The notes under the pieces are model-generated. The model made no database searches and was not told the DNA's origin. It saw nothing but the letters and a program-made list of their open reading frames with translations. Below are positions 18,938-27,486 of a DNA stretch of 64,000 bases, one piece after another; position 1 is the stretch's first letter, and each line of letters opens with the position of its first letter. This stretch comes from Nanobdellota archaeon (GTDB taxonomy: Archaea; Nanobdellota; Nanobdellia; Pacearchaeales; GW2011-AR1): the NCBI GenBank assembly GCA_030648155.1, contig JAUSIK010000008.1, positions 200,495 through 264,494 of the forward strand, given 5' to 3'. Made by a program: the position numbers and the translations under genes.

Positions 18938-19726
18938 CTAAAAGTCGCTATCTTCGCCATCTACTTTATACTTATCTCTTAAATCATATCCTTCTAATTT
19001 CTTATTAATAGCGTCCGTTTCATCTTCTAAACTGCACTGTTTCTTATTTATTTCATATTCACTTAATGCTTTCATGATTCCTTTGTAAGTATGTGTTAAT
19101 CTTTTGAATGTCTCTCTAACTTGATCTCCCTTTGAACTAACATCCATTAAATCCTCACGAGTATAATTTTGAGTTCTTTCTTTATCCTGAACAATTATTT
19201 CTTCTAGTCTAATCCCATCATACCTTGATTTATCTTCTTCTGTTAGATTTACATCAATCTTATTACGACTGTCAAATAAATTATATGCAATATTATCATC
19301 TCCTTTAACCACCATTTCATTTACGCCGTTTTTTTCATTATATAAAACATAAAACATTTTTATATTTCCGTTGTCAGGAATTGAATCATCATTCTCATCA
19401 ATATAAGCCCTTATTTTACCTTCAAAAAAATAAGGCTCAATTTCCGCTTTTTCAACTTTAGTTCTCATATCTAAATTTTCTGCTCCAGAATTATGTCTCT
19501 TATAAAGGCCATATCCTACATAACCCATTAAACCTACTGTACCCAAAATTAAACCGATTTTTGAATATTTCCCCATTATAGAAACTAATTTCTTTATCTT
19601 TGATCTTTTATCTCTAGGCCCAATTCTATTCTCTAAATTTTCCCTATTTTCACCTGGATTGTCTACTACTACTGATCCTTCTCCTTCCATTAAATTCAAT
19701 TCTCCATCATCTTTCATATTATTCAT
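18938..19726 (-). CDS. Single-pass membrane protein (262 aa)
   Basis: A polar N-terminus of about 55 residues is cytoplasmic. One helix near 58-72 (IGLILGTVGLMGYVGYGLY) follows, and then a charged extracytoplasmic domain of 190 residues with an IDENDDSIPDNGN loop resembling a calcium-binding motif. A second part is rich in acidic residues and ends YKVDGEDSDF. No family recognised. It closes the membrane-protein block on the minus strand. Confidence 0.65.
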   Translation of the reverse strand: MNNMKDDGELNLMEGEGSVVVDNPGENRENLENRIGPRDKRSKIKKLVSIMGKYSKIGLILGTVGLMGYVGYGLYKRHNSGAENLDMRTKVEKAEIEPYFFEGKIRAYIDENDDSIPDNGNIKMFYVLYNEKNGVNEMVVKGDDNIAYNLFDSRNKIDVNLTEEDKSRYDGIRLEEIIVQDKERTQNYTREDLMDVSSKGDQVRETFKRLTHTYKGIMKALSEYEINKKQCSLEDETDAINKKLEGYDLRDKYKVDGEDSDF

Positions 19727-19844
19727 TTTCCTCTGAAAAATTAAGAAGTTCTCCCTTTTTAAACCTTTCTAGTGTAACTACTTTAGAGTTATTCAAAAAC
19801 TGAAAAGGCTAAAGTTTAAATATCACGTTCTTAGAATCACCTCT

Positions 19845-20051
19845 ATGAACTTACAAAAAATATTGGAAGGAGTAGGGATTGTAGCCGTTGGAGAAACTGC
19901 CGCGTATGGCATATGGAGTTATTTCCCTAGAACAACTGATTACGAAGAAATGGCAAGGCCGATCTTTACCCTTGCGATAGGTTTAACTCTTGCTATTATA
20001 GGTGGAAGACGAATTAGAAAAGGTTATGATGAGCCAACACCTAGAAATTAA
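19845..20051 (+). CDS. Two-helix small membrane protein (68 aa)
   Basis: 68 residues, two hydrophobic helices separated by an acidic loop (RTTDYEEMARP), with a short basic tail. A TTTAAATA box at 19815-19822 lies about 25 bases before the ATG. Unknown function. Confidence 0.6.
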   Translation: MNLQKILEGVGIVAVGETAAYGIWSYFPRTTDYEEMARPIFTLAIGLTLAIIGGRRIRKGYDEPTPRN

Positions 20052-20085
20052 TTTTAAACATTTCAAAAATAAATAAAGAACACAG

Positions 20086-20121
20086 CCACAGTAGAACTGC
20101 AGGGTATGTGATTAAGTAAAA
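20086..20121 (+). repeat. Imperfect direct repeat, copy 1
   Basis: A 36-base sequence beginning CCACAGTAGAACTGCAGGGT recurs about 180 bases downstream with 28 of 37 aligned bases the same, and most differences are transitions. It lies in a gene-free stretch. Confidence 0.55.
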
Positions 20122-20266
20122 GCTGCGAGACGAAGCTGACCATTCTTACTGCCTTGTTCTTCAACATATTTCTTTATTTTCTCAAGTCCACCCCTATAAG
20201 TACAATGACAAGCATGCTCCACTTCCACATGGGTGAGAATTCTTTTTAGTATTTAGCTTTTCCCAA

Positions 20267-20303
20267 CCATAGCAGAGCTGTGGGGTATAACGATTAAATA
20301 AAA
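20267..20303 (+). repeat. Imperfect direct repeat, copy 2
   Basis: Second copy of the element at 20086-20121 (begins CCATAGCAGAGCTGTGGGGT). Transition-type changes suggest an old duplication or conserved structure. Confidence 0.55.
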
Positions 20304-20319
20304 ATTACCCCTAATATTT

Positions 20320-20538
20320 TCACAAATTTTTCTTAACTTTAGTTCTCTCATTTTTCAGCCTCTCCAAAATCTCTCTTCCTTTTTCAGTTTTCTCTAAATT
20401 TTTATAAAATCTCGCTGCAATTTCATATTGTGAATTAATTAAATCATTAACCGCAGGTTTCCATTTATCCCTAGAGTTATTTTTAACAAATTCAGCCCAT
20501 CTTTGAACTTGCTCCATATGTGATTTATCTCTTATCAT
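20320..20538 (-). CDS. Small partner of nucleotidyltransferase (72 aa)
   Basis: 72 residues, all helical and charged, no recognised family. It overlaps the 3' end of the nucleotidyltransferase gene by 14 bases, which indicates translational coupling. The order and size ratio resemble two-gene toxin-antitoxin units of the nucleotidyltransferase type. Which partner would be the toxin is not clear from sequence. Confidence 0.6.
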   Translation of the reverse strand: MIRDKSHMEQVQRWAEFVKNNSRDKWKPAVNDLINSQYEIAARFYKNLEKTEKGREILERLKNERTKVKKNL

Positions 20539-21103
20539 TTTCTTTTAACCTCAATTTCCTTATTTTTTCTTTTATTTCATTTATAAAATTCTCATCAATT
20601 TCACCTTTATAAATCATTCTTAAATGTTCGGCGTCTTCCATATCCTTGGGTGTTTTTAGGAGCTCTTCCTTAAAAGAGATATTCATCTCAATAGACGAAA
20701 ACCAAATATCTAAAGCAGTAAGATCAAGTTTCTTTCGAGTTGCCAATTGCAATTCATCAATTTCATCTTTAGAGAATTTTATATCCATTTCGGGAGGTAA
20801 AAAAGTTCCTCTTCTAACATATCTTACACTATCTCCTTTGCTTAAATAATCATAAATGTCTTCTACTTTAGAAGATTGTAAACATTCAAATTCATTTTTA
20901 ACTAAATCTGTATGTAGCTCCCTAAACTTATCAAAAGAAACTTTTTCTATAATCATATCTATATCTTCAGTTGCTCTAGTTCTTCCATGAGAAATAGCAA
21001 CAAAACCCGAAACTACGATATACTTAACATGCTTGTCAGTAACTTTGCAAAACTCTTCAGCAAATTTATCTAATACGTTTCTATTATCGATTCCCCTTTC
21101 CAT
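20525..21103 (-). CDS. Nucleotidyltransferase-fold protein (AbiEii/MNT-like)
   Basis: 192 residues. The Pol-beta superfamily signature is near residues 34-54: VSGFVAISHGRTRATEDIDM, where the Gly, the His-Gly-Arg and the T-x-D-I-D metal-binding acidic pair fit the family. A further acidic residue (EMDIKF) is the likely third metal ligand. Members transfer nucleotides onto RNA or protein, and AbiEii-like members act as toxins or phage-defence effectors. The coupled downstream small gene supports a two-gene module. The substrate is unknown. Confidence 0.75.
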   Translation of the reverse strand: MERGIDNRNVLDKFAEEFCKVTDKHVKYIVVSGFVAISHGRTRATEDIDMIIEKVSFDKFRELHTDLVKNEFECLQSSKVEDIYDYLSKGDSVRYVRRGTFLPPEMDIKFSKDEIDELQLATRKKLDLTALDIWFSSIEMNISFKEELLKTPKDMEDAEHLRMIYKGEIDENFINEIKEKIRKLRLKENDKR

Positions 21104-21155
21104 TAGTTTAATAAGATTGTTTAATATAAAAACCTAAGTTACAATTCGACAATAA

Positions 21156-22163
21156 CTAAAACAATTTCCTCTGCGCACCCTGTTTCTTAATTTCCCCTAG
21201 TTTATCGAGATGCTTTTCAACTCTCTCCAAAGAAAAATCATGTTCTCCGACTAAAATTTCTTTCACCTTATCCCTATTTAATTTTGGAAATTCTACTTTA
21301 AACTTAGAAACATTTGGTTTTTTAAAAATTTCAAATACAACTTTCCAATCAAAATCAACTTTGCCTTCTAAAGCTCTAAATATTGCAACTGGATATTTTT
21401 TTTCTTTAACTAAAGCCAAAGCTTTTTTTGGACCAATTCCCTTTACTCCTCCTGGATTAAAATCAGTCCCTACTAGAATAGCCAAACAAATTAATTGATC
21501 AGAATCAATTCCAAGTGAATTCAAAACTTTTTCGTATTCAATAATTTCAGGAGAAATATAAACTACCCCTGATCTAGTCTTTCTCTGCCTTGCCAGAGTC
21601 AAATTTTGAATAAGTCTATTGCCACCAACAGCCAAACTATCATAATCCTGGCTCCCTACTGCATATGCCTCCCCATCTCTAACTAATGAAGCGCATTGCA
21701 TTTCACCCTCTCCAGGAGCTTGAATAACTGCTATCCCCATTGCTTGCAATAAATCTTTGCTCTCTTCAATCATTTCCTTTGTTAGTCTTACAAAACCTCT
21801 GGAATATTTCCCCATTCCCTCGATATCCTCTTCCTCTAAAGCCTCTTGATATTTTTCTTTAGCAATTTGTTTCGCATTATCTCTAATTTCGTGAGTCTTA
21901 CCTTTTAACACGTGGTATTCACCATCAAAAACATAAATGAGTTTCATCCCTTCAGAAAGCAAAGCAATATTTCTATAAAACAATCCAGACAAATGTGACG
22001 TTATTCTCTTTTGTTCATCCATAAGTGGAGTTCCATCTGGTTGCCTAATAGAACTTAAAAACTGGTAAATTGCATTAAAAGCGTCAACTGCTATTATCTT
22101 TCCTTTCAATTCCTCGAATTTTACCTCATATCGAGGAACAATATCTCCAATTTGTAATCCCAT
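21156..22163 (-). CDS. fen: Flap endonuclease 1
   Basis: Structure-specific nuclease that removes 5' flaps during lagging-strand synthesis and base-excision repair. 335 residues, full length. Conserved acidic motifs are readable: IAVDAFNAIYQF and YVFDGEYHVLK (N region), GEGEMQCASLVRDG, SQDYDSLAVGG, and VGTDFNPGGVKGIGPKKAL (I region, helix-hairpin-helix). The C-terminus is GAQRKLF, likely a short PCNA-binding peptide. It lies close to DNA polymerase B on the opposite strand. Confidence 0.96.
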   Translation of the reverse strand: MGLQIGDIVPRYEVKFEELKGKIIAVDAFNAIYQFLSSIRQPDGTPLMDEQKRITSHLSGLFYRNIALLSEGMKLIYVFDGEYHVLKGKTHEIRDNAKQIAKEKYQEALEEEDIEGMGKYSRGFVRLTKEMIEESKDLLQAMGIAVIQAPGEGEMQCASLVRDGEAYAVGSQDYDSLAVGGNRLIQNLTLARQRKTRSGVVYISPEIIEYEKVLNSLGIDSDQLICLAILVGTDFNPGGVKGIGPKKALALVKEKKYPVAIFRALEGKVDFDWKVVFEIFKKPNVSKFKVEFPKLNRDKVKEILVGEHDFSLERVEKHLDKLGEIKKQGAQRKLF

Positions 22164-22223
22164 TTATTAATTGAGAATGTAGTATTAATAAAATTATTTG
22201 TATAAATCAAGTATAAAATAAAA

Positions 22224-22553
22224 CTAAAATCCAAAATCGAATTCTTGCTGGATATATTCTTGAGTATTGTTTCTACTTACCCTTTGTCTATCTTTATAAT
22301 CTACTCTTTCAATTCTTTCCTGTAATCCTTTCCTTTTTTCTTTATTTGCTTTGCTCTTTAAAACCTCACTAGCAATAGCCTTTATCTTTAACCCTTCTCT
22401 AATTAACCCCCCATAATCTAAACTATCCGCGTACTCTCCATCATCAGTAACATTTGCTATTAAACTCCTTAAGTAACGAGAGTCTCTGCTAAAGTTATCT
22501 ATAATTTCTTGTGCTCTGCCATAATTTCCTATTCCTTTATAGTGTCTTCCCAT
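22224..22553 (-). CDS. Hypothetical protein (109 aa) beside FEN-1
   Basis: Charged, helical, soluble protein with no recognised domain. It ends in a Gln- and Phe-rich peptide (EYIQQEFDFGF) that loosely resembles a PCNA-binding box (Q-x-x-I, aromatics at the end), which would fit its position between fen and polB. That resemblance is weak evidence only. Confidence 0.6.
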   Translation of the reverse strand: MGRHYKGIGNYGRAQEIIDNFSRDSRYLRSLIANVTDDGEYADSLDYGGLIREGLKIKAIASEVLKSKANKEKRKGLQERIERVDYKDRQRVSRNNTQEYIQQEFDFGF

Positions 22554-22644
22554 TTTCTCATTATTATCTAAAAATATGAATATTTAAACCTTTCTATTTG
22601 TCACCACTAAATAGTAACTTATCGTCATTCCCCTTTAACAATAC

Positions 22645-22655
22645 CTATAAAAAAT
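22645..22655 (+). promoter_or_regulatory. TATA box of polB
   Basis: CTATAAAAAAT lies about 25 bases before the ATG at 22675, so polB is probably read from a leaderless transcript. Confidence 0.5.
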
Positions 22656-22674
22656 ACCCTCTCTAAATTAATAA

Positions 22675-25011
22675 ATGAAAGGCTACATACTCTATCCAAC
22701 TTATGAAACTATAGAGGATCAAACAATAGTCCAACTGCATGGAAGACTGGAAAATGGCCAGTCATTTGTTACAATAAATAAAGTAAAGCCTTACTTTTAT
22801 ATTAAAGAAACCGAATTAAAAAAAGTTGAAAGATTGCTTTCTAAGTATGTTGTAGAAAAAACTCCTCTTAAAACATTTCACGAAGAAAAAGTCCTAAAAA
22901 TACTTGCAAAAAACCAGTCAGAATTGAATAAATTAGTTCAAGAAGTACATAAAAAAATAGATACATATGAAGCAGATATAAAACCACATATGAGATTTAT
23001 TATAGATAAAAACATTTTAGGCACCATAAAAATAGAAGGAGAATATACCTCATCAGATAAAATAGATCGAATATATAACGAACCAGATATTTCAAAAACA
23101 GACCCCTATAAGCCAAACTTGAAGATAGTATCCATAGATACAGAATCAGATAAAGACTCGTCAACTCTTTATTGTATTGGACTTTATACTGAAAAAGAAA
23201 AAAAAGTCTTTATGATTACAAAAAATAAGTTAAAAAATGTAGTTTCATGTAAAAATGAAGTTGATTGTCTATTGAAATTCAAAGCAGAATTAATAAAGAT
23301 AGATCCAGATGTTATAACTGGGTGGAATTTTATAGATTTTGATTTAGTTTATTTAAAATCCTTATACGCTAAAAATAAAATACCCTTCGACATAGGGCGT
23401 GATAATGACAATGTAAGATTAAGGATAGAATCAGGATTCTTCAAAAATTCAAGCGCCGATATAACTGGCAGGCAAGTAATTGATGCAATGTCTCTTGTTA
23501 AAGATCCATTCATTCAGGAAGCCCCAACAATAAGAAATGCAGAGTTTGAATCATATGGCCTAGAAGATGTCTCTCAAGCAATTCTAAAAGAAGGAAAATT
23601 ATTAAAAGGAAAATCAAGGCATACAGAAATAAGAGAGTTATTTGAAAAGAACACCGTTGAAAGCCACCAAAAGTTAGCTGATTATAATTTAAAAGATACT
23701 GAACTTGTATATAAAATTTTAGAAAAAACTAAAATGATTGAGTTAGCAATAGAAAGGTCACTTCTAACTGGCCTATCTTTAGATAGAATTACAGCATCAA
23801 TTGCGGCTTTTGATTCTCTATATTTAAGAAAAGCAAAAGCCAGAGGTTTAGTTTCTCCAACAACCAGATTTAGCAATAAAGAAGAACGTATAAAAGGAGG
23901 TTATGTACATTCATCGAAACCAGGAGTGTACCACAACGTACTTATTTTAGACTTCAAGTCTCTATATCCCTCTATAATAAAAACTTTCAATATAGACCCT
24001 GCCTCATTTGTAGAAAAACCTCAAAATAAAAAAGAATTAATTGAATCCCCTAATAAAGCTCATTTTAAAAATACCAATGGTATTTTGCCAGAAATAATAT
24101 CGACTCTCCACGAGGCCAGAGAAAAAGCAAAATCAGAAAAAAGAGAATTATCCAGCTATGCTATAAAAATAATTCAAAATTCTTTCTTTGGTGTTCTAGC
24201 AAATCCTAACTGCAGGTTTTTTAATTTAGATATAGCCAATGCAATAACTCATTTCGGACAGTTCATTCTAAAACTTACAGCTCAAGAAATAGAAAAATTA
24301 GGATATAAAGTTATATACGAGGACACAGATTCCACGTTTATAGAAACTAATCTAGAAAAAGAAAAAGCCCTTATCCTTGGGCAAAAAATACAATCGCATA
24401 TTAACGCTTTCTATAATGATTATATCAAAAAGAATTACAATCGCCAATCTTTTTTAGAATTAGAATATAAAAAACTCTATCTTGCGATGCTTCTTCCAAA
24501 ATTGAGGGGAAAAGAAGAAGCTGCAAAAAAGCGTTATGCTGGTTTATTAGAAAAAAATGGAAAGGAAGAATTAGAAATTACAGGATTAGAAGCAATTCGA
24601 GGCGATTGGACAGAGGCAGCTCAACTATTCCAAAAAGAACTTCTTCTAAAACTATTCAAAAAAGAGCCATTAGAGCCTTTCATTAAAGATTATATTAAAA
24701 AAATAAGAGAGGGCAAACTAGATTCAAAGCTGGTTTATAGGAAATCAATAAGAAAATCTCTTGATGAATATACAAAAACAACCCCTCCTCATGTAAAAGC
24801 CGCCAGGAAATTAATCAAGCTCGACTCTAATGTAATTGAATATTATGTCACAATAGATGGTCCAGAGCCAATTCAGAATTTAAAGCATAAAATAGATTAT
24901 GAGCATTATATAGAGAAACAAATCGCTCCAATTGCCAATCAAATCCTCAATTTAATAAATAAAAAATTCGAAGACCTAACAGAATCTTCCAAACAAGCGA
25001 AGTTATTTTAA
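22675..25011 (+). CDS. polB: DNA polymerase family B
   Basis: Replicative or repair DNA polymerase with 3'-5' proofreading; 778 residues. Exo I is SIDTES near residue 160, Exo II is GWNFIDFDLVYL, and Exo III is YNLKDTELVYK. Polymerase motif A is DFKSLYPSIIKTFN, motif B is KIIQNSFFGVLANPNCRF (Phe where Tyr is common), motif C is YEDTDSTFIE, and KxY-like LLPKLRG follows. All catalytic Asp residues are present. It ends KQAKLF, very like the FEN-1 tail, as expected for PCNA binding. The next gene starts 1 base after its stop. Confidence 0.97.
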   Translation: MKGYILYPTYETIEDQTIVQLHGRLENGQSFVTINKVKPYFYIKETELKKVERLLSKYVVEKTPLKTFHEEKVLKILAKNQSELNKLVQEVHKKIDTYEADIKPHMRFIIDKNILGTIKIEGEYTSSDKIDRIYNEPDISKTDPYKPNLKIVSIDTESDKDSSTLYCIGLYTEKEKKVFMITKNKLKNVVSCKNEVDCLLKFKAELIKIDPDVITGWNFIDFDLVYLKSLYAKNKIPFDIGRDNDNVRLRIESGFFKNSSADITGRQVIDAMSLVKDPFIQEAPTIRNAEFESYGLEDVSQAILKEGKLLKGKSRHTEIRELFEKNTVESHQKLADYNLKDTELVYKILEKTKMIELAIERSLLTGLSLDRITASIAAFDSLYLRKAKARGLVSPTTRFSNKEERIKGGYVHSSKPGVYHNVLILDFKSLYPSIIKTFNIDPASFVEKPQNKKELIESPNKAHFKNTNGILPEIISTLHEAREKAKSEKRELSSYAIKIIQNSFFGVLANPNCRFFNLDIANAITHFGQFILKLTAQEIEKLGYKVIYEDTDSTFIETNLEKEKALILGQKIQSHINAFYNDYIKKNYNRQSFLELEYKKLYLAMLLPKLRGKEEAAKKRYAGLLEKNGKEELEITGLEAIRGDWTEAAQLFQKELLLKLFKKEPLEPFIKDYIKKIREGKLDSKLVYRKSIRKSLDEYTKTTPPHVKAARKLIKLDSNVIEYYVTIDGPEPIQNLKHKIDYEHYIEKQIAPIANQILNLINKKFEDLTESSKQAKLF

Positions 25012-25012
25012 G

Positions 25013-25954
25013 ATGAAATTGAAATTCAATGAAAAAAAAGTAGTAAAAGCAATAAAATCTGTATTCCCAAAAGCAAAAATTATTAGCTATAAAAAATTCG
25101 AAAGAGGTTTAGCGCATCAAACCTATAAAGTAAAAATAAAAAATCCGAATCAATATTTGGTCGTTAGAATTTACAAATTAAAAAATAAGAAAAAAGTAGA
25201 TGCAAATATTCAAGCAATAAAATTTCTGCGTAAGAAGAAATTCCCAACACCGCAAATATATTCCAATACCCTCTTTAAAAATCAAGGAATTATAATAATG
25301 GAATACCTTAATGGAAAAGAAGCAGAAAAGGTATTGCTCAATTCCCCCAATAATATTAAAGTTAAGATACTAATTAACTCTGGAAAATTGCTTAAAAGAT
25401 TACATTCAATGCCCATTCCACATTTTTGGAAACATTTCAAGCATGATGTTAAAAATAACAAGGAATGGGTTAAATGGACAAGACAAAGAATCAAAAAATA
25501 TTTACAGTTTGCAAAAGAAAATCTTAAAAAAGAATATTTCCAATTTTTAGAAAAAGAATTTACAGAATTTTCAAAGCAATTAAATAAAAATTTTAAACTT
25601 GTTCCAATGCATTGGGATTTTCATTTGGGAAATATTTTGGTAAATAAAAAAGGAGATTTAGTAGGTATAGTTGATTTTGATAATACTCTAAGAGGTGATG
25701 CCCTAGCGGAATTAGGCCAGATACATCATTCTCTTAGATTCTCAACAAAAAATTATAAATTCCTAAAATATTTTTTGTTAGGATATAATAAAAAATTGAG
25801 TAAAAAAGATGAGAATTTTATAAAATGGTACTCTCTCATGCATAATGTTGCTGTAACAAGATCTGTTTGGAAAAAAAAGAAAAGGCTTGGATGGCTTATT
25901 AAAGAAAATCTAAAGATAATCAAAGAAATGATGTATAATAAAAAATTAATTTAA
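25013..25954 (+). CDS. Aminoglycoside/choline-kinase-fold phosphotransferase
   Basis: 313 residues of the APH superfamily, which phosphorylates small molecules or proteins using ATP. The catalytic loop is MHWDFHLGNILV (H-x-D-x-x-x-x-N), followed by the metal-binding VDFDN. The nucleotide-loop region is YLVVRIYK, and a hinge MEYLNG is visible. The true substrate is not deducible, and resistance is not implied. It lies 1 base after the polB stop, so they share a transcript. Confidence 0.85.
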   Translation: MKLKFNEKKVVKAIKSVFPKAKIISYKKFERGLAHQTYKVKIKNPNQYLVVRIYKLKNKKKVDANIQAIKFLRKKKFPTPQIYSNTLFKNQGIIIMEYLNGKEAEKVLLNSPNNIKVKILINSGKLLKRLHSMPIPHFWKHFKHDVKNNKEWVKWTRQRIKKYLQFAKENLKKEYFQFLEKEFTEFSKQLNKNFKLVPMHWDFHLGNILVNKKGDLVGIVDFDNTLRGDALAELGQIHHSLRFSTKNYKFLKYFLLGYNKKLSKKDENFIKWYSLMHNVAVTRSVWKKKKRLGWLIKENLKIIKEMMYNKKLI

Positions 25955-25974
25955 ATTATCCTTTTTAATGAAAG

Positions 25975-25984
25975 ATATATAAAA
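25975..25984 (+). promoter_or_regulatory. TATA box of first toxin-antitoxin-like unit
   Basis: ATATATAAAA is about 25 bases before the ATG at 26005, supporting that start over the upstream TTG at 25987. Confidence 0.5.
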
Positions 25985-26004
25985 TATTGAAATTTATTTC
26001 TTTT

Positions 26005-26301
26005 ATGAACATAATATTTGAAGTTATTGATAAAACTGGAAGAAAACTAAGAATGACAAATTGGAACTGGGAGCATATAATAAGAAGGCACCCTGAAATA
26101 TCTTCCGAGAAAGAAAAAATTATAGAAACCCTTGAAAATCCAGATAAAATCATAGGATCTTTAAAAGATGACAAAGTAAGATTTTATTATAAATATTACA
26201 AACATAGGCCATCTAAAAATAAATTTATGATGGTTTTAGGCAGATATTTAAATGGCGAAGGCTTTATAATATCAGCACATTTTTTATCAAGAATAAGATG
26301 A
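26005..26301 (+). CDS. PBECR/RelE-like putative toxin (98 aa)
   Basis: 98 residues. The core NWEHIIRRHPEI (near residues 20-30), then a PDKIIGS segment and an ending of the type EGFIISAHFLSRIR, match a family of small BECR-fold RNase-like proteins. These often sit beside DUF2283 genes. A His, Arg and Tyr-rich middle (FYYKYYKHRP) is typical of RNA-binding toxins. It overlaps the next gene in an ATGA, so the two are translationally coupled. Toxicity is inferred from family and pairing only. Confidence 0.6.
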   Translation: MNIIFEVIDKTGRKLRMTNWNWEHIIRRHPEISSEKEKIIETLENPDKIIGSLKDDKVRFYYKYYKHRPSKNKFMMVLGRYLNGEGFIISAHFLSRIR

Positions 26302-26546
26302 AAGAATCAATTGACATATACTATGACGAGGAAGGAGATTACCTAGAAATATCTTTCGGTGCTCCTCCTGAAAAGGAATATACCGAACATTTAGATTCAG
26401 AAATTTTAGTAACTAGAGATGACAATACAAATGAAGTAAAAAGTATAGCTATTACCTCTTTCAAAAAAAGATCATATATTCTTAAAGAAATTCTGAAAAA
26501 GTTTAACTTATCAATCCCTTTTGATGTATCTTTCCCAGAACTATAA
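26298..26546 (+). CDS. DUF2283 protein, putative antitoxin (82 aa)
   Basis: 82 residues beginning IDIYYDEEGDYLEISFG, the DUF2283 signature, and an acidic surface overall. Its ATG overlaps the previous stop codon. Members of this family commonly follow small BECR or DUF4258 toxins, so an antitoxin role is likely but unproven. Confidence 0.7.
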   Translation: MKESIDIYYDEEGDYLEISFGAPPEKEYTEHLDSEILVTRDDNTNEVKSIAITSFKKRSYILKEILKKFNLSIPFDVSFPEL

Positions 26547-26553
26547 AATTGAT

Positions 26554-26847
26554 TTATTTTAACAATAAACTTCTTATATAATCAGAGGCAGATTCAATAT
26601 CTCTTAAAACCTTTTGAATATCCTCTAAATGCTCATCTGTCCCATCAGAGTGAAAAATATATGATTCTAAAGCTGATCCAACTCTTCCAAGATCATAAAA
26701 GATTGACAATGCACAACCAAGCTTGCTTTTCGCAATATCTTCATGAGAAACCTCATTCTCTAAACTATTAAGGCTGTTTCCATTTTTTAAATGCTCTTAA
26801 ATATAAAATAATTCTTCTCCTACCTTGTTCAAAATATATTCTTCCAT
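26554..26847 (-). pseudogene. Small gene with an in-frame TAA at codon 17
   Basis: On the minus strand an ATG at 26847 opens a 97-codon frame ending at 26554. It is interrupted once by TAA at 26797-26799. After the stop it continues as a coherent charged helical protein (NEVSHEDIAKSKLGCALSIL, then SALESYIFHSDG). No suitable downstream start codon is evident, so it looks newly inactivated. It lies between the two toxin-antitoxin-like pairs. A sequencing error could also explain it. The family is not recognised. Confidence 0.5.
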
Positions 26848-26961
26848 TAATAATTCTTATTCTCGCACTTTAAAAACCCATGCACTTGGCATAAAATTTT
26901 GGATAAATAAAATAAAAAAACTTGAAGGAAAATATATAATATCTATAAAACTAAATATTAT

Positions 26962-27174
26962 GTGCCAATAATCATTACCTCGCATGCAAAAAAGAGAATG
27001 ATAGATAGAGGAATAAATTTCAAACAGATTCAACAAACCATTGAAATGCCAGATTATACAGTAAAGAAAGAGCAAAAAACTGAAGCATACAAACGCCATG
27101 ATGGTAAAATGCTTAAAGTTGTCTACGCCGTACAAGATAAATATATAAAGGTAATAACACTTATGTGGAAATGA
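26962..27174 (+). CDS. DUF4258 putative toxin (70 aa)
   Basis: 70 residues from a GTG start. The motif SHAKKRMIDRGI followed by a central I-x-x-T/P-x-x-Y segment and a C-terminal KVITLMWK is the DUF4258 pattern: small RelE/BECR-like proteins suspected to be RNA-cutting toxins. Its stop overlaps the next gene's ATG (ATGA at 27171-27174). It duplicates the arrangement of the pair 0.9 kb upstream. GTG is used because the in-line ATG meets a stop at once. Confidence 0.65.
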   Translation: MPIIITSHAKKRMIDRGINFKQIQQTIEMPDYTVKKEQKTEAYKRHDGKMLKVVYAVQDKYIKVITLMWK

Positions 27175-27368
27175 GAACAGAATTTGATAAGGAAGCCGAT
27201 GCTGCATACATTTATTTTAAGGATATAGAGAATGGAGAAGTAGCGGAAACAATATCCCTAAATGAATCTATCAATATAGACATGGACAAGAATGGAAAAG
27301 TTTTAGGAATCGAAATACTCGATGCAAGTAAGAACCTTCCATCTTCTTCAATTAAATCTCTTAATTAA
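27171..27368 (+). CDS. DUF2283 protein, second copy (65 aa)
   Basis: 65 residues. The YIYFKDIENGEVAETISL stretch is the DUF2283 pattern with an acidic composition, as expected of an antitoxin. The ATG at 27171 is chosen over an in-frame GTG at 27165 because it forms an ATGA overlap with the toxin stop. Low similarity to the copy at 26298 beyond the family core. Confidence 0.7.
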   Translation: MRTEFDKEADAAYIYFKDIENGEVAETISLNESINIDMDKNGKVLGIEILDASKNLPSSSIKSLN

Positions 27369-27431
27369 ATTTTTTAAAGTGATCAGATAATTAATCTAGA
27401 ATGAATGAGTGAAGAGTCACGGGTTTTTTGA

Positions 27432-27467
27432 TTCGTACTCAGCTGATTTCGAAGCGTAATTGCTGAA
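27432..27467 (+). repeat. Dispersed repeat element, copy 1
   Basis: A 36-base element (TTCGTACTCAGCTGATTTCG and on) recurs at 52707-52742 with 30 of 36 bases the same. Here it can form a TCAGC/GCTGA stem. It lies just after the second toxin-antitoxin-like pair, in a 118-base gene-free gap. Confidence 0.55.
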
Positions 27468-27486
27468 TAATGATTATAAAAGCTAG

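Larger units (their letters stand above)
20052..20319. other. Gene-free stretch with two imperfect repeats
   Basis: About 268 bases between a small membrane-protein gene and the nucleotidyltransferase pair. No credible reading frame is seen. It has higher local GC than its surroundings and two related 36-37 base segments at its ends, so it may hold a structured RNA or a repeat element. Not identifiable from sequence alone. Confidence 0.4.

Noticed and set aside
26857..27207. 116-residue Phe/Tyr-rich frame opposite the DUF4258 gene
   Set aside because: Antisense to a supported gene pair, no family pattern.
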